Origin: Bradyrhizobium liaoningense
GTDB lineage: Bacteria; Pseudomonadota; Alphaproteobacteria; Rhizobiales; Xanthobacteraceae
DNA: 64,000 nucleotides
Assembly: GCF_018130955.1 (NCBI RefSeq)
Contig: NZ_JAFCJM010000024.1
Span: 35,576-99,575 of the forward strand
Direction: 5' to 3'
The first letter of the stretch is position 1. Every line of letters begins with the position of its first letter. The notes beneath the pieces are model-generated. The model was not told the DNA's origin. It did no database searches and saw nothing but the letters and a program-made list of their open reading frames with translations. The position numbers and the translations under genes were made by a program. Below are positions 17,401 to 26,145 of the stretch, piece after piece.

Positions 17401-17667
17401 ATGTCGATCAAGACCAAGATTGCCGCCGCTGCCCTTGCTGCGCTGACCGTCACCGCCAGCGTTGCGACCACCACCTCGACCGCCCAGGCCAAGCCGCTCG
17501 GCTGGGGCTGGGGCGTCGGAGCCGGCATCGCCACCGCCGCCATCGTCGGCACCGCGGTCGCCGCCAGCAACCCTTATCCTTACGGCTACGGCTACACCCG
17601 CTGCGGCTGGGTCGCCCAGTATGACGCCTTCGGCCGTTACATGGGCCGCGTCCGCACCTGCTACTGA
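17401..17667 (+). CDS. Small exported hypothetical protein
   Basis: An 88-residue protein with a signal peptide (MSIKTKIAAAALAALTVTASVATTTSTAQA) and a glycine- and tyrosine-rich mature part (PLGWGWGVGAGIATAAIVG, then YPYGYGYTRCGW). GGAG lies before the ATG at 17401. The two Cys residues near the end could form a disulfide. This type of small exported protein is common in Bradyrhizobiaceae; its role is unknown. Two strong hairpins follow. Confidence 0.78.
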   Translation: MSIKTKIAAAALAALTVTASVATTTSTAQAKPLGWGWGVGAGIATAAIVGTAVAASNPYPYGYGYTRCGWVAQYDAFGRYMGRVRTCY

Positions 17668-17705
17668 TTATCTCTTGAGGCCGATTCCTTAGTGGATCCC
17701 GCGTC

Positions 17706-17772
17706 CGACACGGGCGCCTCATCCACCCCGTGTCGTGCCCCCGACCCGCCCGGTTGTCCCCCCGGGCGGGTC
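17706..17772 (+). terminator. Tandem hairpins after the small exported gene
   Basis: Two stems follow: CGACACGGG (17706-17714) with CCCGTGTCG (17727-17735), and GACCCGCCCGG (17743-17753) with CCGGGCGGGTC (17762-17772), 9 and 11 perfect pairs. They are placed to end the transcript of 17401-17667. No T-run follows, so intrinsic termination is only probable. Confidence 0.5.
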
Positions 17773-17852
17773 ATCCATTGTGGGGCAAAAATTGTTGCAC
17801 CCCCGTCACACTCCGATGCGAACCCATGTCCGCGGCAAATCGCGCTAGTTGC

Positions 17853-17873
17853 TATTGCGAATTACTCGCAATA
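17853..17873. promoter_or_regulatory. Candidate metal-type operator upstream of the two-barrel porin gene
   Basis: TATTGCGA (17853-17860) and TCGCAATA (17866-17873) form a perfect 8-bp inverted repeat with a 5-bp spacer. It resembles the TTGCGAAT...TCGCAA type of site found before iron-regulated outer-membrane genes in this group. It is about 155 bases before the porin start. The assignment to a Fur/Irr/Mur-like protein is an inference. Confidence 0.45.
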
Positions 17874-18025
17874 AGGTTCTGAGACATTACCGGGACTTGG
17901 GAAGAAACCGCGCCGGCCGGCGATCATCCGGTCGAACTGGCGATATCCAAGCCGCTGATGACAGCGTCGCTCCGAATCTGCAGGGATACCGGGGCGTGAG
18001 GGACAATTCGCGCTTGGGGGCGGGG

Positions 18026-20014
18026 GTGAGAGTAAAACGTCTACGACTATTGCGGGCTTCCGCCGCGAGTGCACTGGGTGTGCTGGCCGTCACTGAGGCG
18101 GCGCCGGCGGCCGATCTGCCGTTGAAGGCACCGGCGTGGAAGGCGGTCTACGACTGGACCGGCCTCTATATCGGCGCCCATGTCGGCTACGGCTTCGGCA
18201 CATCAAGCGCGACGCTGACCGATCCCACCATCGCGACCAATCACAACGTTCATGGCGGCGCGACCGGCGGCGTGCAGGCCGGCTACAACTGGTGGCTCAA
18301 TTCCGGCCTGCTCCTTGGCGTTGAAGGCGACATCTCGTTCCCGAACTATTTGCCGTCGAACCATGTCGTAAACTCCGCGGTCACCGCGCTATCGAGCGCC
18401 GAAGAGCGCTGGGACTATTTTGCGAGCATTCGCGGCCGGATCGGCTATGCCACCGGCGCCTGGCTGTTTTACGCGACCGGCGGACTCGCCTTCGCAGGCG
18501 AACGCTTCCTTTCGACGCCGACGGGCGATGTCGAGGACCGGCGGCTGAACACGCGACTCGGCTGGGCTGCGGGTGCGGGCGTCGAATATGCTTTTGCCCC
18601 GCATTGGACGGCGCGGCTCGAATATCTCTATCGCAAGTTCGAGGACGTCAACGTCACCTTCCCGTCGGGCGTGAACTACGCATCGACGCTGGATTACCAG
18701 ACCATCCGTCTCGGCCTCAATCGCAAGATCGATTGGCCGGGCATGCCGAGCTACAACCCGAAGTCATCTGTCATCGACACCGAGTCGGACCGCTGGGAAA
18801 TTCATGGCCAGTCGACGTTCATCGCGCAAGGCTATCCGTCGTTCCGCGCACCCTATAGCGGCCCGAACAGCCTGACGCCGGCACCGCAATATCAGGAGAC
18901 CTGGAGCAACTCGCTCTATCTCAACGCGCGGCTCTGGGACGGCGGCGAGGTCTACTTCAATCCGGAGCTGCTGCAGGGCTTTGGCTTCAACAACACGACC
19001 GGCGCCGCGGGCTTCCCCAACGGCGAGGCGCAAAAGTCCGGCTTCCCCTATCCGCATTTCAATCCGTCGCGCCTGTTCGTGCGTCACACCTTCGGCTTCG
19101 GCGGCGAGCAGGAAGAGCTCGCCAGCGGCCAGTTTCAGCTCGCCGGAAAGGCCGACGTCTCGCGTCTGACGCTGCAAGCCGGCAAGTTCTCGGTGGTCGA
19201 CGTGTTCGACGGCAATTCCTACGCCCACGACCCACGCAAGGACTTCATCAACTGGTCGATCTGGGCGTCGGGTGCCTTCGACTATGGCGCGGACAAGCTG
19301 GGTCTCGGCTATGGCGCCACCGCGGAATTGAATCAAAAGCAGTGGGCGATCCGCGCCGGCTATTTCCTGGTCGACGCCGTCTCGAACTCGAACAACTTTG
19401 ACATGAACATCCCGCGCCGCGGCGAATATGTCGCGGAGCTGGAGACCCGTTATTCGCTGTTCGGCCAACCGGGCAAGCTGCGCATGCTCGGCTTCGTCAA
19501 CAGCGTCAATGCCGGCAGCTATCGCGACACGCTGAACAATCCCGCGCTCAATCTCGACATCTCCCAAACGCGTACGGGCCGCATCAAATACGGCTACGCC
19601 CTCAACCTCGAGCAAGCCATCACCGACGACATCGGCGTGTTCGGCCGCTGGAGCTGGAACGACGGACGAAACGAGATCATGGCGTTCACCGACATCGACC
19701 GCAGCCTGTCGATGGGCACCTCGATCAAGGGCACCAGATGGGGCCGGCCCGATGACGTCATTGGCATCGCCGGCGCCATCAACGGGCTTTCGCAGGATCA
19801 TCGCGACTTCATCGCGGCCGGCGGGCTGGGCCCGCTGATCGGCGACGGCGCCCTCAACTACCGGCGCGAGCGGGTGCTGGAAGCCTATTACGCCTACGCC
19901 TTGAACAAGGCGCTGACCTTCACCGCCGACTACCAGCTCATCACCAACCCCGCCTACAACGCCGATCGCGGACCGGTCTCGATCTTCTCGGGGCGGCTGC
20001 ACGGGGAATTCTAG
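18026..20014 (+). CDS. Outer-membrane protein: Omp25/31-like barrel fused to a carbohydrate-selective (OprB-like) porin
   Basis: A 662-residue exported outer-membrane protein. The start is probably the GTG at 18026 (an alternative GTG lies at 17996), giving a signal peptide that ends in the APAADLPLKAP junction familiar from rhizobial Omp25/31 proteins. Residues about 35-240 look like a small eight-strand barrel (WTGLYIGAHVGYGFG, GGVQAGYNWW, ARLEYLYRKF). From about 253 the sequence changes to a carbohydrate porin (SDRWEIHGQSTFIAQGYPSFRAPY, then repeated aromatic-ended strands to the terminal Phe of FSGRLHGEF). The C-terminal Phe is the usual BAM signal. Two barrels in one chain is unusual. 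Its stop overlaps that of the convergent TauE gene by four bases. Confidence 0.85.
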   Translation: MRVKRLRLLRASAASALGVLAVTEAAPAADLPLKAPAWKAVYDWTGLYIGAHVGYGFGTSSATLTDPTIATNHNVHGGATGGVQAGYNWWLNSGLLLGVEGDISFPNYLPSNHVVNSAVTALSSAEERWDYFASIRGRIGYATGAWLFYATGGLAFAGERFLSTPTGDVEDRRLNTRLGWAAGAGVEYAFAPHWTARLEYLYRKFEDVNVTFPSGVNYASTLDYQTIRLGLNRKIDWPGMPSYNPKSSVIDTESDRWEIHGQSTFIAQGYPSFRAPYSGPNSLTPAPQYQETWSNSLYLNARLWDGGEVYFNPELLQGFGFNNTTGAAGFPNGEAQKSGFPYPHFNPSRLFVRHTFGFGGEQEELASGQFQLAGKADVSRLTLQAGKFSVVDVFDGNSYAHDPRKDFINWSIWASGAFDYGADKLGLGYGATAELNQKQWAIRAGYFLVDAVSNSNNFDMNIPRRGEYVAELETRYSLFGQPGKLRMLGFVNSVNAGSYRDTLNNPALNLDISQTRTGRIKYGYALNLEQAITDDIGVFGRWSWNDGRNEIMAFTDIDRSLSMGTSIKGTRWGRPDDVIGIAGAINGLSQDHRDFIAAGGLGPLIGDGALNYRRERVLEAYYAYALNKALTFTADYQLITNPAYNADRGPVSIFSGRLHGEF

Positions 20015-20742
20015 AACAACAGCGCGACGCCGGAGACGAACAGAAGCGCAAGCACGATCTTGCGAAACACTGCCTCGTCGATCCGGCCGAACAGTTTTAG
20101 CCCGAGCCATGTGCCCGCGAACAAAAACGGCAGGCCGAGCACAAACAGTCTTGCCGTCTCGACCGTGAGCGATCCCTTCACGCCGAGCCACAGCGCGGCC
20201 ATGGCGAATACAACGACCGCGACCGGCTGGAACGTCGCGCGCTGGACATCCTTCGGCAGGCCCCGCAGATTGCACCAGATGGTGACGATGATGCCGGCAA
20301 GGCCGGTGAGCCCGCCGAGCACGCCGTTGAAAAATCCGACCGCCGCTTCGGCGGCGGGCGGCACGGCGGCAGCGAGCTTGAGCTGCGGCCGGAACAGCGC
20401 ATAGAGGCTGTAGGCGATCAGGATGATTCCAACGGCGATGCGGACGTTGCGCGGATCGGCGGAGGTCAGCAGCGTGACCCCCGCGGGCACACCGATCACT
20501 GCCCCGATCACGAACGGCCACAGCCTGCGCCAGTCCAGCGCCGCGCGCAGCTTCCAGACCGAGTAGCCCTGCACCAACAGGCCGAAACCGATGATCAGGC
20601 TGGCGCTCTGCAGCGGCGTCAGGACGTAGAGCCACAACGAGGCCGCGACCAGGCCGAAGGCAAATCCGGACAGGCCGGCGACGAAGGCACCGGCGAACGT
20701 GGCCAACAGGAAAACAGCAAGTTCGAGTGCGATCCCATCCAT
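20011..20742 (-). CDS. TauE/SafE-family membrane transporter
   Basis: A 243-residue permease with about eight hydrophobic helices in two homologous halves; AGLSGFAFGLVAASL and FNGVLGGLTGLAGI are the matching helix motifs. The family exports sulfite, sulfoacetate or similar anions. I chose ATG 20742 over 20754 because GGAGCG sits at the right distance before it. The 3' end overlaps the convergent porin gene by the CTAG tetranucleotide. No sulfur-metabolism genes flank it, so the substrate is open. Confidence 0.85.
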   Translation of the reverse strand: MDGIALELAVFLLATFAGAFVAGLSGFAFGLVAASLWLYVLTPLQSASLIIGFGLLVQGYSVWKLRAALDWRRLWPFVIGAVIGVPAGVTLLTSADPRNVRIAVGIILIAYSLYALFRPQLKLAAAVPPAAEAAVGFFNGVLGGLTGLAGIIVTIWCNLRGLPKDVQRATFQPVAVVVFAMAALWLGVKGSLTVETARLFVLGLPFLFAGTWLGLKLFGRIDEAVFRKIVLALLFVSGVALLF

Positions 20743-20862
20743 TGCTCGCTCCATGGTTCAGCGAGCAGCGCTTGCGTGGGATCGCCACTTCACGGGGAGG
20801 CTGCGACACCCCCGAAGCCTTTAACCCTAGGTGAAACCGGTTCCCCCGGCAACGCGCGGGAC

Positions 20863-20960
20863 TAGAGCCCCGTTCGGATTCCATTGGAACGGGGCTCTAG
20901 ATTCTTGTTCTGACGCGTTTTCTTGACGCGAACCGGTATCCACTTCGCTCGAAAACGCTC
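20863..20960. repeat. Intergenic repeat element with strong hairpin
   Basis: The 316-base gap between TauE and CNNM genes holds a hairpin, TAGAGCCCCGTT (20863-20874) with AACGGGGCTCTA (20888-20899), followed by a second conserved block around GACGCGAACCGGTATCCACT to about 20960. I recognise this composite as one of the dispersed palindromic elements of Bradyrhizobiaceae chromosomes. The copy number cannot be counted here. It may also end the TauE-side or upstream transcripts. Confidence 0.55.
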
Positions 20961-21070
20961 TGACGCCTGCGGCAATTTGGTCGGAACCCGGCAATCCCGG
21001 CGTCGAATGCCTATATACTGGCTTTGGTCCGGCGACCGCCCGACCGGGGACCCCAACCTATTCGCGTGCA

Positions 21071-22366
21071 ATGCTCTCTCTCGAACTCGCTATCGTCGTC
21101 GTCCTGATCGTCGTCAACGGCCTGCTGTCCATGTCGGAGCTCGCCGTCGTCTCGTCGCGCCCGGCGCGCCTGACCATCCTCGCCAACAAGGGCGTGCGCG
21201 GCGCCCATCGCGCGCTGGCCCTGGCGTCGGATCCCGGACGGTTCCTGTCGACGGTTCAGATCGGCATCACGCTGGTCGGCGTGCTCTCGGGTGCGTTCTC
21301 CGGCGCGACGCTCGGGCAGCGGCTGGCGCAATGGCTTGTCGAGCTCGGGCTGTCGTCGAGGGTCGCCGACATCGTCGGCGTCGGCATCGTCGTCACCGTG
21401 ATCACCTATGCGACCCTGATCGTCGGCGAGCTCGTGCCGAAGCAGGTGGCGCTGCGCGATCCCGAAAGCATCGCCGTGAAGGTCGCGCCGGCGATGGAGC
21501 TGCTGGCAAAAATCTCACTGCCGCTGGTGCTGCTGCTCGACCTCTCCGGCAAGGTCATCCTCACGCTGCTCGGCCGCGGCGGCAAGGCGGAGGAGACGGT
21601 CTCCGAGGACGAGATCCATCACCTCGTCCACGAAGCCGAGAGCGCCGGCGTGCTGGAGCCCGGCGAGAAGGAGATGATCGCGGGCGTGATGCGGCTCGGC
21701 GACCGGCCGGTCGGCGCGGTCATGACGCCGCGCACCGAGGTCGACGAGATCGATCTCAGCGACGATCCGGAGACCATCCGCGCGATCATCGCCAAAAGCC
21801 CGCATTCGCGCTTTCCCGCCTCCGACGGCGACCGCGACAAGCCGATCGGCGTGCTCCAGGCCAAGGATCTGCTGGTCGCCTACATGAACGAGCGCACGCC
21901 GGATCTGCGGGCCCTGGTGCGCGAGGCCCCCGGCATCCCGGCCTCGGCGGACGCGCGCGACGTGCTCGCGATCCTCAGGGCTGCGCCGGTGCATGTCGGC
22001 CTCGTCTATGACGAATATGGCGGCTTCGAAGGCGTGGTCACTGCGGCCGACATCCTGGAATCGATCGTCGGCGCCTTCCACTCCGAGGAGGGACCGCCGG
22101 AGCCGGCCTACGTCAAACGATCAGACGATACGCTGCTGATTGAGGGCTGGATGCCGGTCGACGAGTTCGGCGAGTTGCTCGGCATCGAGCTGCCGCCGCA
22201 TCACCGCTTCCACACCGTGGCGGGGCTCGTGCTGCAGCAGTTCAACGTGCTGCCCAATGTCGGCGATGCCTTCGATCTCGGCGGCTGGCATATCGAGGTG
22301 ATCGACCTCGACGGCCGGAGGATCGACAAGATCCTTGCGACACGCAGGGAGCAGGCGGCGGCGTGA
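21071..22366 (+). CDS. CNNM/CorC (TlyC-like) membrane protein with CBS domains
   Basis: A 431-residue protein of the hemolysin-C/CNNM group. The N-terminal DUF21 domain has about four helices (residues 1-165, with LSMSELAVVSSRPARL, the conserved N/S-E helix). Two CBS motifs follow (VMTPRTEVDEIDLSDDPETIR and the segment ending GVVTAADILESIVG), then the CorC-type transporter-associated domain from about residue 350. Such proteins act in Mg2+ or Co2+ efflux or its regulation; true haemolysis is unlikely. The ATG at 21071 was used. No partner gene is adjacent. Confidence 0.9.
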   Translation: MLSLELAIVVVLIVVNGLLSMSELAVVSSRPARLTILANKGVRGAHRALALASDPGRFLSTVQIGITLVGVLSGAFSGATLGQRLAQWLVELGLSSRVADIVGVGIVVTVITYATLIVGELVPKQVALRDPESIAVKVAPAMELLAKISLPLVLLLDLSGKVILTLLGRGGKAEETVSEDEIHHLVHEAESAGVLEPGEKEMIAGVMRLGDRPVGAVMTPRTEVDEIDLSDDPETIRAIIAKSPHSRFPASDGDRDKPIGVLQAKDLLVAYMNERTPDLRALVREAPGIPASADARDVLAILRAAPVHVGLVYDEYGGFEGVVTAADILESIVGAFHSEEGPPEPAYVKRSDDTLLIEGWMPVDEFGELLGIELPPHHRFHTVAGLVLQQFNVLPNVGDAFDLGGWHIEVIDLDGRRIDKILATRREQAAA

Positions 22367-22375
22367 TCATTCTTC

Positions 22376-22573
22376 CTTCTCCCCTTGTGGGAGAAGGTGG
22401 CATAGGCGGCCTTCGGCCGCCGTTCTCAAGAACGCCGATGCTTTGCATCGGCTATGGCGCCGGATGAGGGGTTCTATCCGCGAATCCAAATGCGAGTGAA
22501 TTACTGCGGAGAGAGACCCCTCACCCGTCTCGCCGCAAGAGCGGCGAGCCACCCCCCACAAGGGGAGAGGGAA
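22376..22573. repeat. Dispersed CTCCCC-type palindromic element
   Basis: The outer arms around 22379-22401 (CTCCCCTTGTGGGAG...) and 22548-22570 (GCCACCCCCCACAAGGGGAG) are imperfect inverted repeats; inside lie smaller hairpins (GGCGGCCTTCGGCCGCC at about 22406). The CCCCTCACCCG block in it recurs at 63798-63806, so it belongs to the same family as the element at 63722. Confidence 0.6.
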
Positions 22574-22581
22574 AGAGAGAC

Positions 22582-22821
22582 TCAATCGAACTTCACGCCG
22601 ATGCGCTTTTCCTTGCGCCAGACGACGCGACAGGGCAGGTGCTTTCCGTCGGCGGGCACAAAGAGTGTAAAGCGATCGGGAATGCCGATGGGGCTCGTGA
22701 CGTCGAGCGCGGCGCCGGCTTCGGAATAGTTGCGGATGGTGCAGTCGATCGCGCCGCCGCCAAACTCGATCGTTCCGGCCTTCAATACGCGGTGCCGCGA
22801 CTTGTCTCGCCGCTCGTCCAT
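22582..22821 (-). CDS. PilZ-domain protein
   Basis: A 79-residue single-domain PilZ protein. The c-di-GMP-binding residues are present: RDKSR (R-x-x-x-R) at the start and NYSEAGA (N-x-S-x-x-G) after it. Binding of c-di-GMP is therefore likely. No diguanylate cyclase or phosphodiesterase gene is in this window. Possible outputs are motility or polysaccharide, but the sequence does not decide. Confidence 0.85.
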   Translation of the reverse strand: MDERRDKSRHRVLKAGTIEFGGGAIDCTIRNYSEAGAALDVTSPIGIPDRFTLFVPADGKHLPCRVVWRKEKRIGVKFD

Positions 22822-22927
22822 GCGGCAAGCCTACACCAAAACCTCAATCAATCGCTAAATGCGCGAGCCCGCTCGCGATGAATTTCAGACGTCTGCGGCA
22901 ACCGGGGGCGCCTGCGGCCGCGCCGCC

Positions 22928-24553
22928 TCACATCGCAGGCTGGAACGTGTCCGCCCGCGCCATCCGCCAGGCGTCGCGGAAGCGCTCGTCCTCGGTGCCG
23001 TCGAGCAATTCGCCCGGACGCAGCGCGGGATAGAGCTGCGCGAAGGAACGCACCTCGGTGGTCGAGTTGCGCTGGGTGAAGTGGATCGGGCGCAGTTCCT
23101 GCGGATGTTCGAGGCCGGCGGCCGCGATCAGCTCGGACAGCGAGTGCAGCGTGGCGTGGTGATAATTGTAGACCCGGTCGATCTTGAGCGGCACGTAGAG
23201 CGCGCGCGCACGCGTCGGGTCCTGTGTCGCCACGCCCGTCGGGCAGCGGTCGGTGTGACAGCTCAGCGACTGGATGCAGCCGAGCGAGAACATGAAGCCG
23301 CGCGCCGAATTGCACCAGTCCGCGCCGATCGCCATCGCGCGCGCCATGTCGAAGGCGGTCGCGACCTTGCCGGAGGCGCCGAGCTTGATGCGGTCGCGCG
23401 CATTGATGCCGACCAGCGCGTTGTGGACGAAATTGACGCCCTCGCGCATCGGCATGCCCAGATGGTCCATGAACTCGAGCGGCGCCGCGCCCGTGCCGCC
23501 CTCATTGCCGTCGACGACGATGAAATCCGGATAGATGCCGGTCTGGAGCATCGCCTTGCAGATCGCGAGAAACTCCCAGGGATGACCGATGCACAGCTTG
23601 AAGCCGGCCGGCTTGCCGCCCGAGAGACGCCGCATCTCGGCGATGAACTGCATCATCCCGATCGGAGTCGAGAAGGCGCGGTGCGAGGCCGGCGAGATGC
23701 AGTCCTCGCCCATCGACACGCCGCGGATCTTCGAGATCTCCTCCGACACCTTTGCCGCAGGCAGCACGCCGCCATGGCCGGGCTTGGCGCCCTGGCTGAT
23801 CTTGAGCTCGACCATCTTGATCTGGTCTTCGCCGGCGATGCGCGCGAACTCATCCGGATTGAAGCTGCCGTCCTTGTTGCGGCAGCCGAAATAGCCGGAG
23901 CCGATCTCCCAGATGATGTCGCCGCCCATCTCGCGGTGATAGGGGCTGACGCCGCCCTCGCCGGTGTCGTGCGCAAAGCCGCCCTTCCTCGCGCCCGCAT
24001 TGAGCGCGCGCACCGCGTTGGGGCTGAGCGCGCCAAAGCTCATGGCCGAGATGTTGAACACCGAGGCCGAATACGGCTTCTTGCAGTCCGGGCCCCCGAT
24101 GGTGATGCGGAATTTTTCGTCGACGCGCGTCTTCGGCGACACCGAATGGTGCATCCACTCGTAACCCTCACGGTAGACGTCCTCCTGGGTGCCGAACGGG
24201 CGCTTGTCGAGCTGCATCTTGGCGCGCTGATAGACCACCGCGCGGATGTCGCGGGAGAACGGCATGCCGTCCTTCTCGCTCTCGAAGAAATATTGCCGCA
24301 TCTCCGGGCGGATCTCTTCGAGCAGGAAGCGGATATGCGCCGAGATCGGGTAGTTGCGCAGGACCGCGTGGCCCTTCTGGAGCAGATCGCGCACGCCGAG
24401 CAGAGTCAGCCCGCCGAAGATGATGATCGGAACGAGCAGGATGTCGAAGATCTTGCGATCGGCGATGCCGATGCCGACGAGCAGCGCGGTCACGACCGCG
24501 CAGATCGTCAGCACGATGAAGCGTGGCGAGAAGGGAAGCAGGAGGGTCTCCAT
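22928..24553 (-). CDS. GltS-like FMN/iron-sulfur oxidoreductase, membrane-anchored
   Basis: A 541-residue stand-alone relative of the glutamate synthase large-subunit synthase domain. It begins with two hydrophobic segments (about residues 3-50), absent from true GltB, which probably anchor it in the membrane. The FMN-barrel motifs are clear: ISAMSFGALS, GGVSPYHREMGGDIIWEIGSGYFGCR, ISQGAKPGHGG and VDGNEGGTGAAP. A Cys cluster, LGCIQSLSCHTDRCPTGVATQDP, matches the 3Fe-4S site of GltS. The amidotransferase domain is missing, so it is not a full GOGAT; the substrate is unknown. ATG 24553 is preceded by GAGGAAGGG and was chosen over the longer reading from 24616. Confidence 0.87.
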   Translation of the reverse strand: METLLLPFSPRFIVLTICAVVTALLVGIGIADRKIFDILLVPIIIFGGLTLLGVRDLLQKGHAVLRNYPISAHIRFLLEEIRPEMRQYFFESEKDGMPFSRDIRAVVYQRAKMQLDKRPFGTQEDVYREGYEWMHHSVSPKTRVDEKFRITIGGPDCKKPYSASVFNISAMSFGALSPNAVRALNAGARKGGFAHDTGEGGVSPYHREMGGDIIWEIGSGYFGCRNKDGSFNPDEFARIAGEDQIKMVELKISQGAKPGHGGVLPAAKVSEEISKIRGVSMGEDCISPASHRAFSTPIGMMQFIAEMRRLSGGKPAGFKLCIGHPWEFLAICKAMLQTGIYPDFIVVDGNEGGTGAAPLEFMDHLGMPMREGVNFVHNALVGINARDRIKLGASGKVATAFDMARAMAIGADWCNSARGFMFSLGCIQSLSCHTDRCPTGVATQDPTRARALYVPLKIDRVYNYHHATLHSLSELIAAAGLEHPQELRPIHFTQRNSTTEVRSFAQLYPALRPGELLDGTEDERFRDAWRMARADTFQPAM

Positions 24554-24737
24554 GATCCCTTCCTCGAGAGGTCCTCTGGGCTGGTTATGCGATTTGTTGA
24601 CGTTGGCCACAGTCACATCCTCTCGTCGAATGACGGGGGTACGATCCGCCCGCGCCTCGTCTACGGATATGACGCGGCTCGAGTTTCAGGCTACCGAATT
24701 CGTACCGTTCAAATCAATCCATCAGATGAGCAGGACC

Positions 24738-24874
24738 AGAGCGCGATGAGATCAGGTTGAATCGTGATCGCGCTCTAGCTCTTTGTTTGAGCATGATCTT
24801 TCCGGAAAACCGCTACACGCTTTGCGCTAACGCGGCCCTTCGGGTCCGGATCATGCTCTATTGCGGTGCAATAG
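24738..24874. repeat. Dispersed GAGCATGATC-type repeat element
   Basis: The 340-base gap between the GltS-like and patatin genes holds a nested set of inverted repeats: AGAGCGCGAT (24738-24747) with ATCGCGCTCT (24767-24776); GAGCATGATC (24789-24798) with GATCATGCTC (24849-24858); and CTATTG (24858-24863) with CAATAG (24869-24874). The GAGCATGATC...GATCATGCTC block is a dispersed repeat I recognise from Bradyrhizobiaceae genomes. Confidence 0.6.
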
Positions 24875-24893
24875 AGCGCACCGAAATGACATG

Positions 24894-25772
24894 TCAGTGA
24901 CTGTGCGGGCGCGCCTCGTGCGGAATCCGCCCCTGTTGCTCGAGGCCGCTTTGGGCGAGCCAGGCATCGGTGCTCCCCACCGCGCGTTCGATATGGTCCT
25001 CGGTGCGCGAGAAATCGTAGGGTGAGCCGACCAGCGGGCAGAGCGGCGGCACCACAAAATACTCGATCTCCGGATCGAGCCCTTCGAGCTCCGCCACCAA
25101 CTGCCGCGCGATCAGAAGCGTCAGCGCATGCAACGCGTTGGCCACCGCGCCGACCGGCGGGTCGGTCACGGCACAGGCATGTCCGGTTGGCAGTACGATC
25201 AGGCGCTTTGCGCCCTGCTTCACTGCGACCCGCACCGGCGTGTTGGAGGAGATCGCGCCGTCGGCGAGATAACGATCGTGGTAGCGAACCGGCGTAAAGG
25301 CGCCGGGGATGGCAGTCGAGGCGACAATCGCGTCCGATGCGGAACCTTCCGAGATCACCACGCTGTCGCCCGAGATGATGTCGGTGGCGACGATGTACAC
25401 CGGCAGCTTGGCATCCTCGAGATTGCGATAGGGCAGATGATCGTCGATCAGCTTGCGGATGCCGTCATGGGGTATCAGGAAGTCGCGCCGCCACAGGAAG
25501 CCGAGCATGGTGCGCCAGGTGATGGGGAAGACGTCATGGCGCCTGAGGCCGCGCCAGATCGCTTCGAGCCCGAGCACGCCTTTTAGCGTGGGATCGCCGG
25601 CATAATAGGCGCCGTTGATCGCGCCGACGCTGGAGCCGACCACGAGGTCGGCTGTGATGCCATGCTTGGCCAGCGAATGCATCATGCCGACCTGGATCGC
25701 CCCAAAGCTGCCGCCGCCCGCCAGCACGAAGGCCGTCGGCTTTGGCGAGCGAACATGATCGATCACGGTCAA
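24894..25772 (-). CDS. Patatin-like phospholipase (RssA-type)
   Basis: A 292-residue patatin-domain hydrolase. The oxyanion hole is GGGSFGA, the nucleophile elbow VVGSSVGA and the catalytic Asp is in LADGAIS, so the Ser-Asp dyad is complete. There is no signal peptide; it is cytosolic or peripheral. Such proteins cleave acyl chains from lipids, and single-domain bacterial ones often have a housekeeping role. The ATG at 25772 fits. It stands alone. Confidence 0.9.
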   Translation of the reverse strand: MTVIDHVRSPKPTAFVLAGGGSFGAIQVGMMHSLAKHGITADLVVGSSVGAINGAYYAGDPTLKGVLGLEAIWRGLRRHDVFPITWRTMLGFLWRRDFLIPHDGIRKLIDDHLPYRNLEDAKLPVYIVATDIISGDSVVISEGSASDAIVASTAIPGAFTPVRYHDRYLADGAISSNTPVRVAVKQGAKRLIVLPTGHACAVTDPPVGAVANALHALTLLIARQLVAELEGLDPEIEYFVVPPLCPLVGSPYDFSRTEDHIERAVGSTDAWLAQSGLEQQGRIPHEARPHSH

Positions 25773-25930
25773 GGCGTGCGGCTCTCCCCCTGCTCTCGCG
25801 CTGCGCTACGGCCCGCGAGGTTTTGGGGGAAATTATAGCAGTGCGCGCGGAAAGCGAGCCAATAACAAAATTGGGTGGGGGTGAGAGAGTGCGTAAGCGA
25901 GTGACGAGGGAGGCCGGCCCACCCTCCGCT

Positions 25931-26081
25931 GTCGTCCTGGCGAAAGCCAGGCGAAAGCCAGGACCCATAACCCCAGGGAGGAGTCGTTACGCGAGCTGAT
26001 AACCCCGAGTCTTCGCCAAACCACGTCCTGTGGTTAGGGGTCCTGGATCAGCGCTCGCTCCGCTCGGTTGTCCAGGACGAC
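25931..26081 (+). repeat. GTCGTCC(C/T)GG element, full copy 1
   Basis: Inverted ends GTCGTCCTGG (25931-25940) and CCAGGACGAC (26072-26081) bound a 151-base element. The inner part has ACCCATAACCCCAGGGAG and TAACCCCGAGTCTTCGCCAAAC, both shared with the element at 36160. It lies in the gap between the patatin and ferredoxin reductase genes, where no CDS can be supported. Confidence 0.75.
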
Positions 26082-26145
26082 GTGCATGGGGCAATGTCGT
26101 CCCACAAAACGGGACGACAACTCAGATTGATCGCTTCAGCGGAGC

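Noticed and set aside
18764..20884. A 700-codon open frame on the minus strand, antisense to the porin and TauE genes
   Set aside because: Its composition follows from codon positions of the real genes in high-GC DNA; it has no recognisable domain and no ribosome site. The porin frame has a signal peptide and barrel strands.
22859..24760. A 633-codon + strand frame antisense to the GltS-like gene
   Set aside because: Arg-, Asp- and His-rich sequence without motifs, a shadow of the conserved minus-strand gene.
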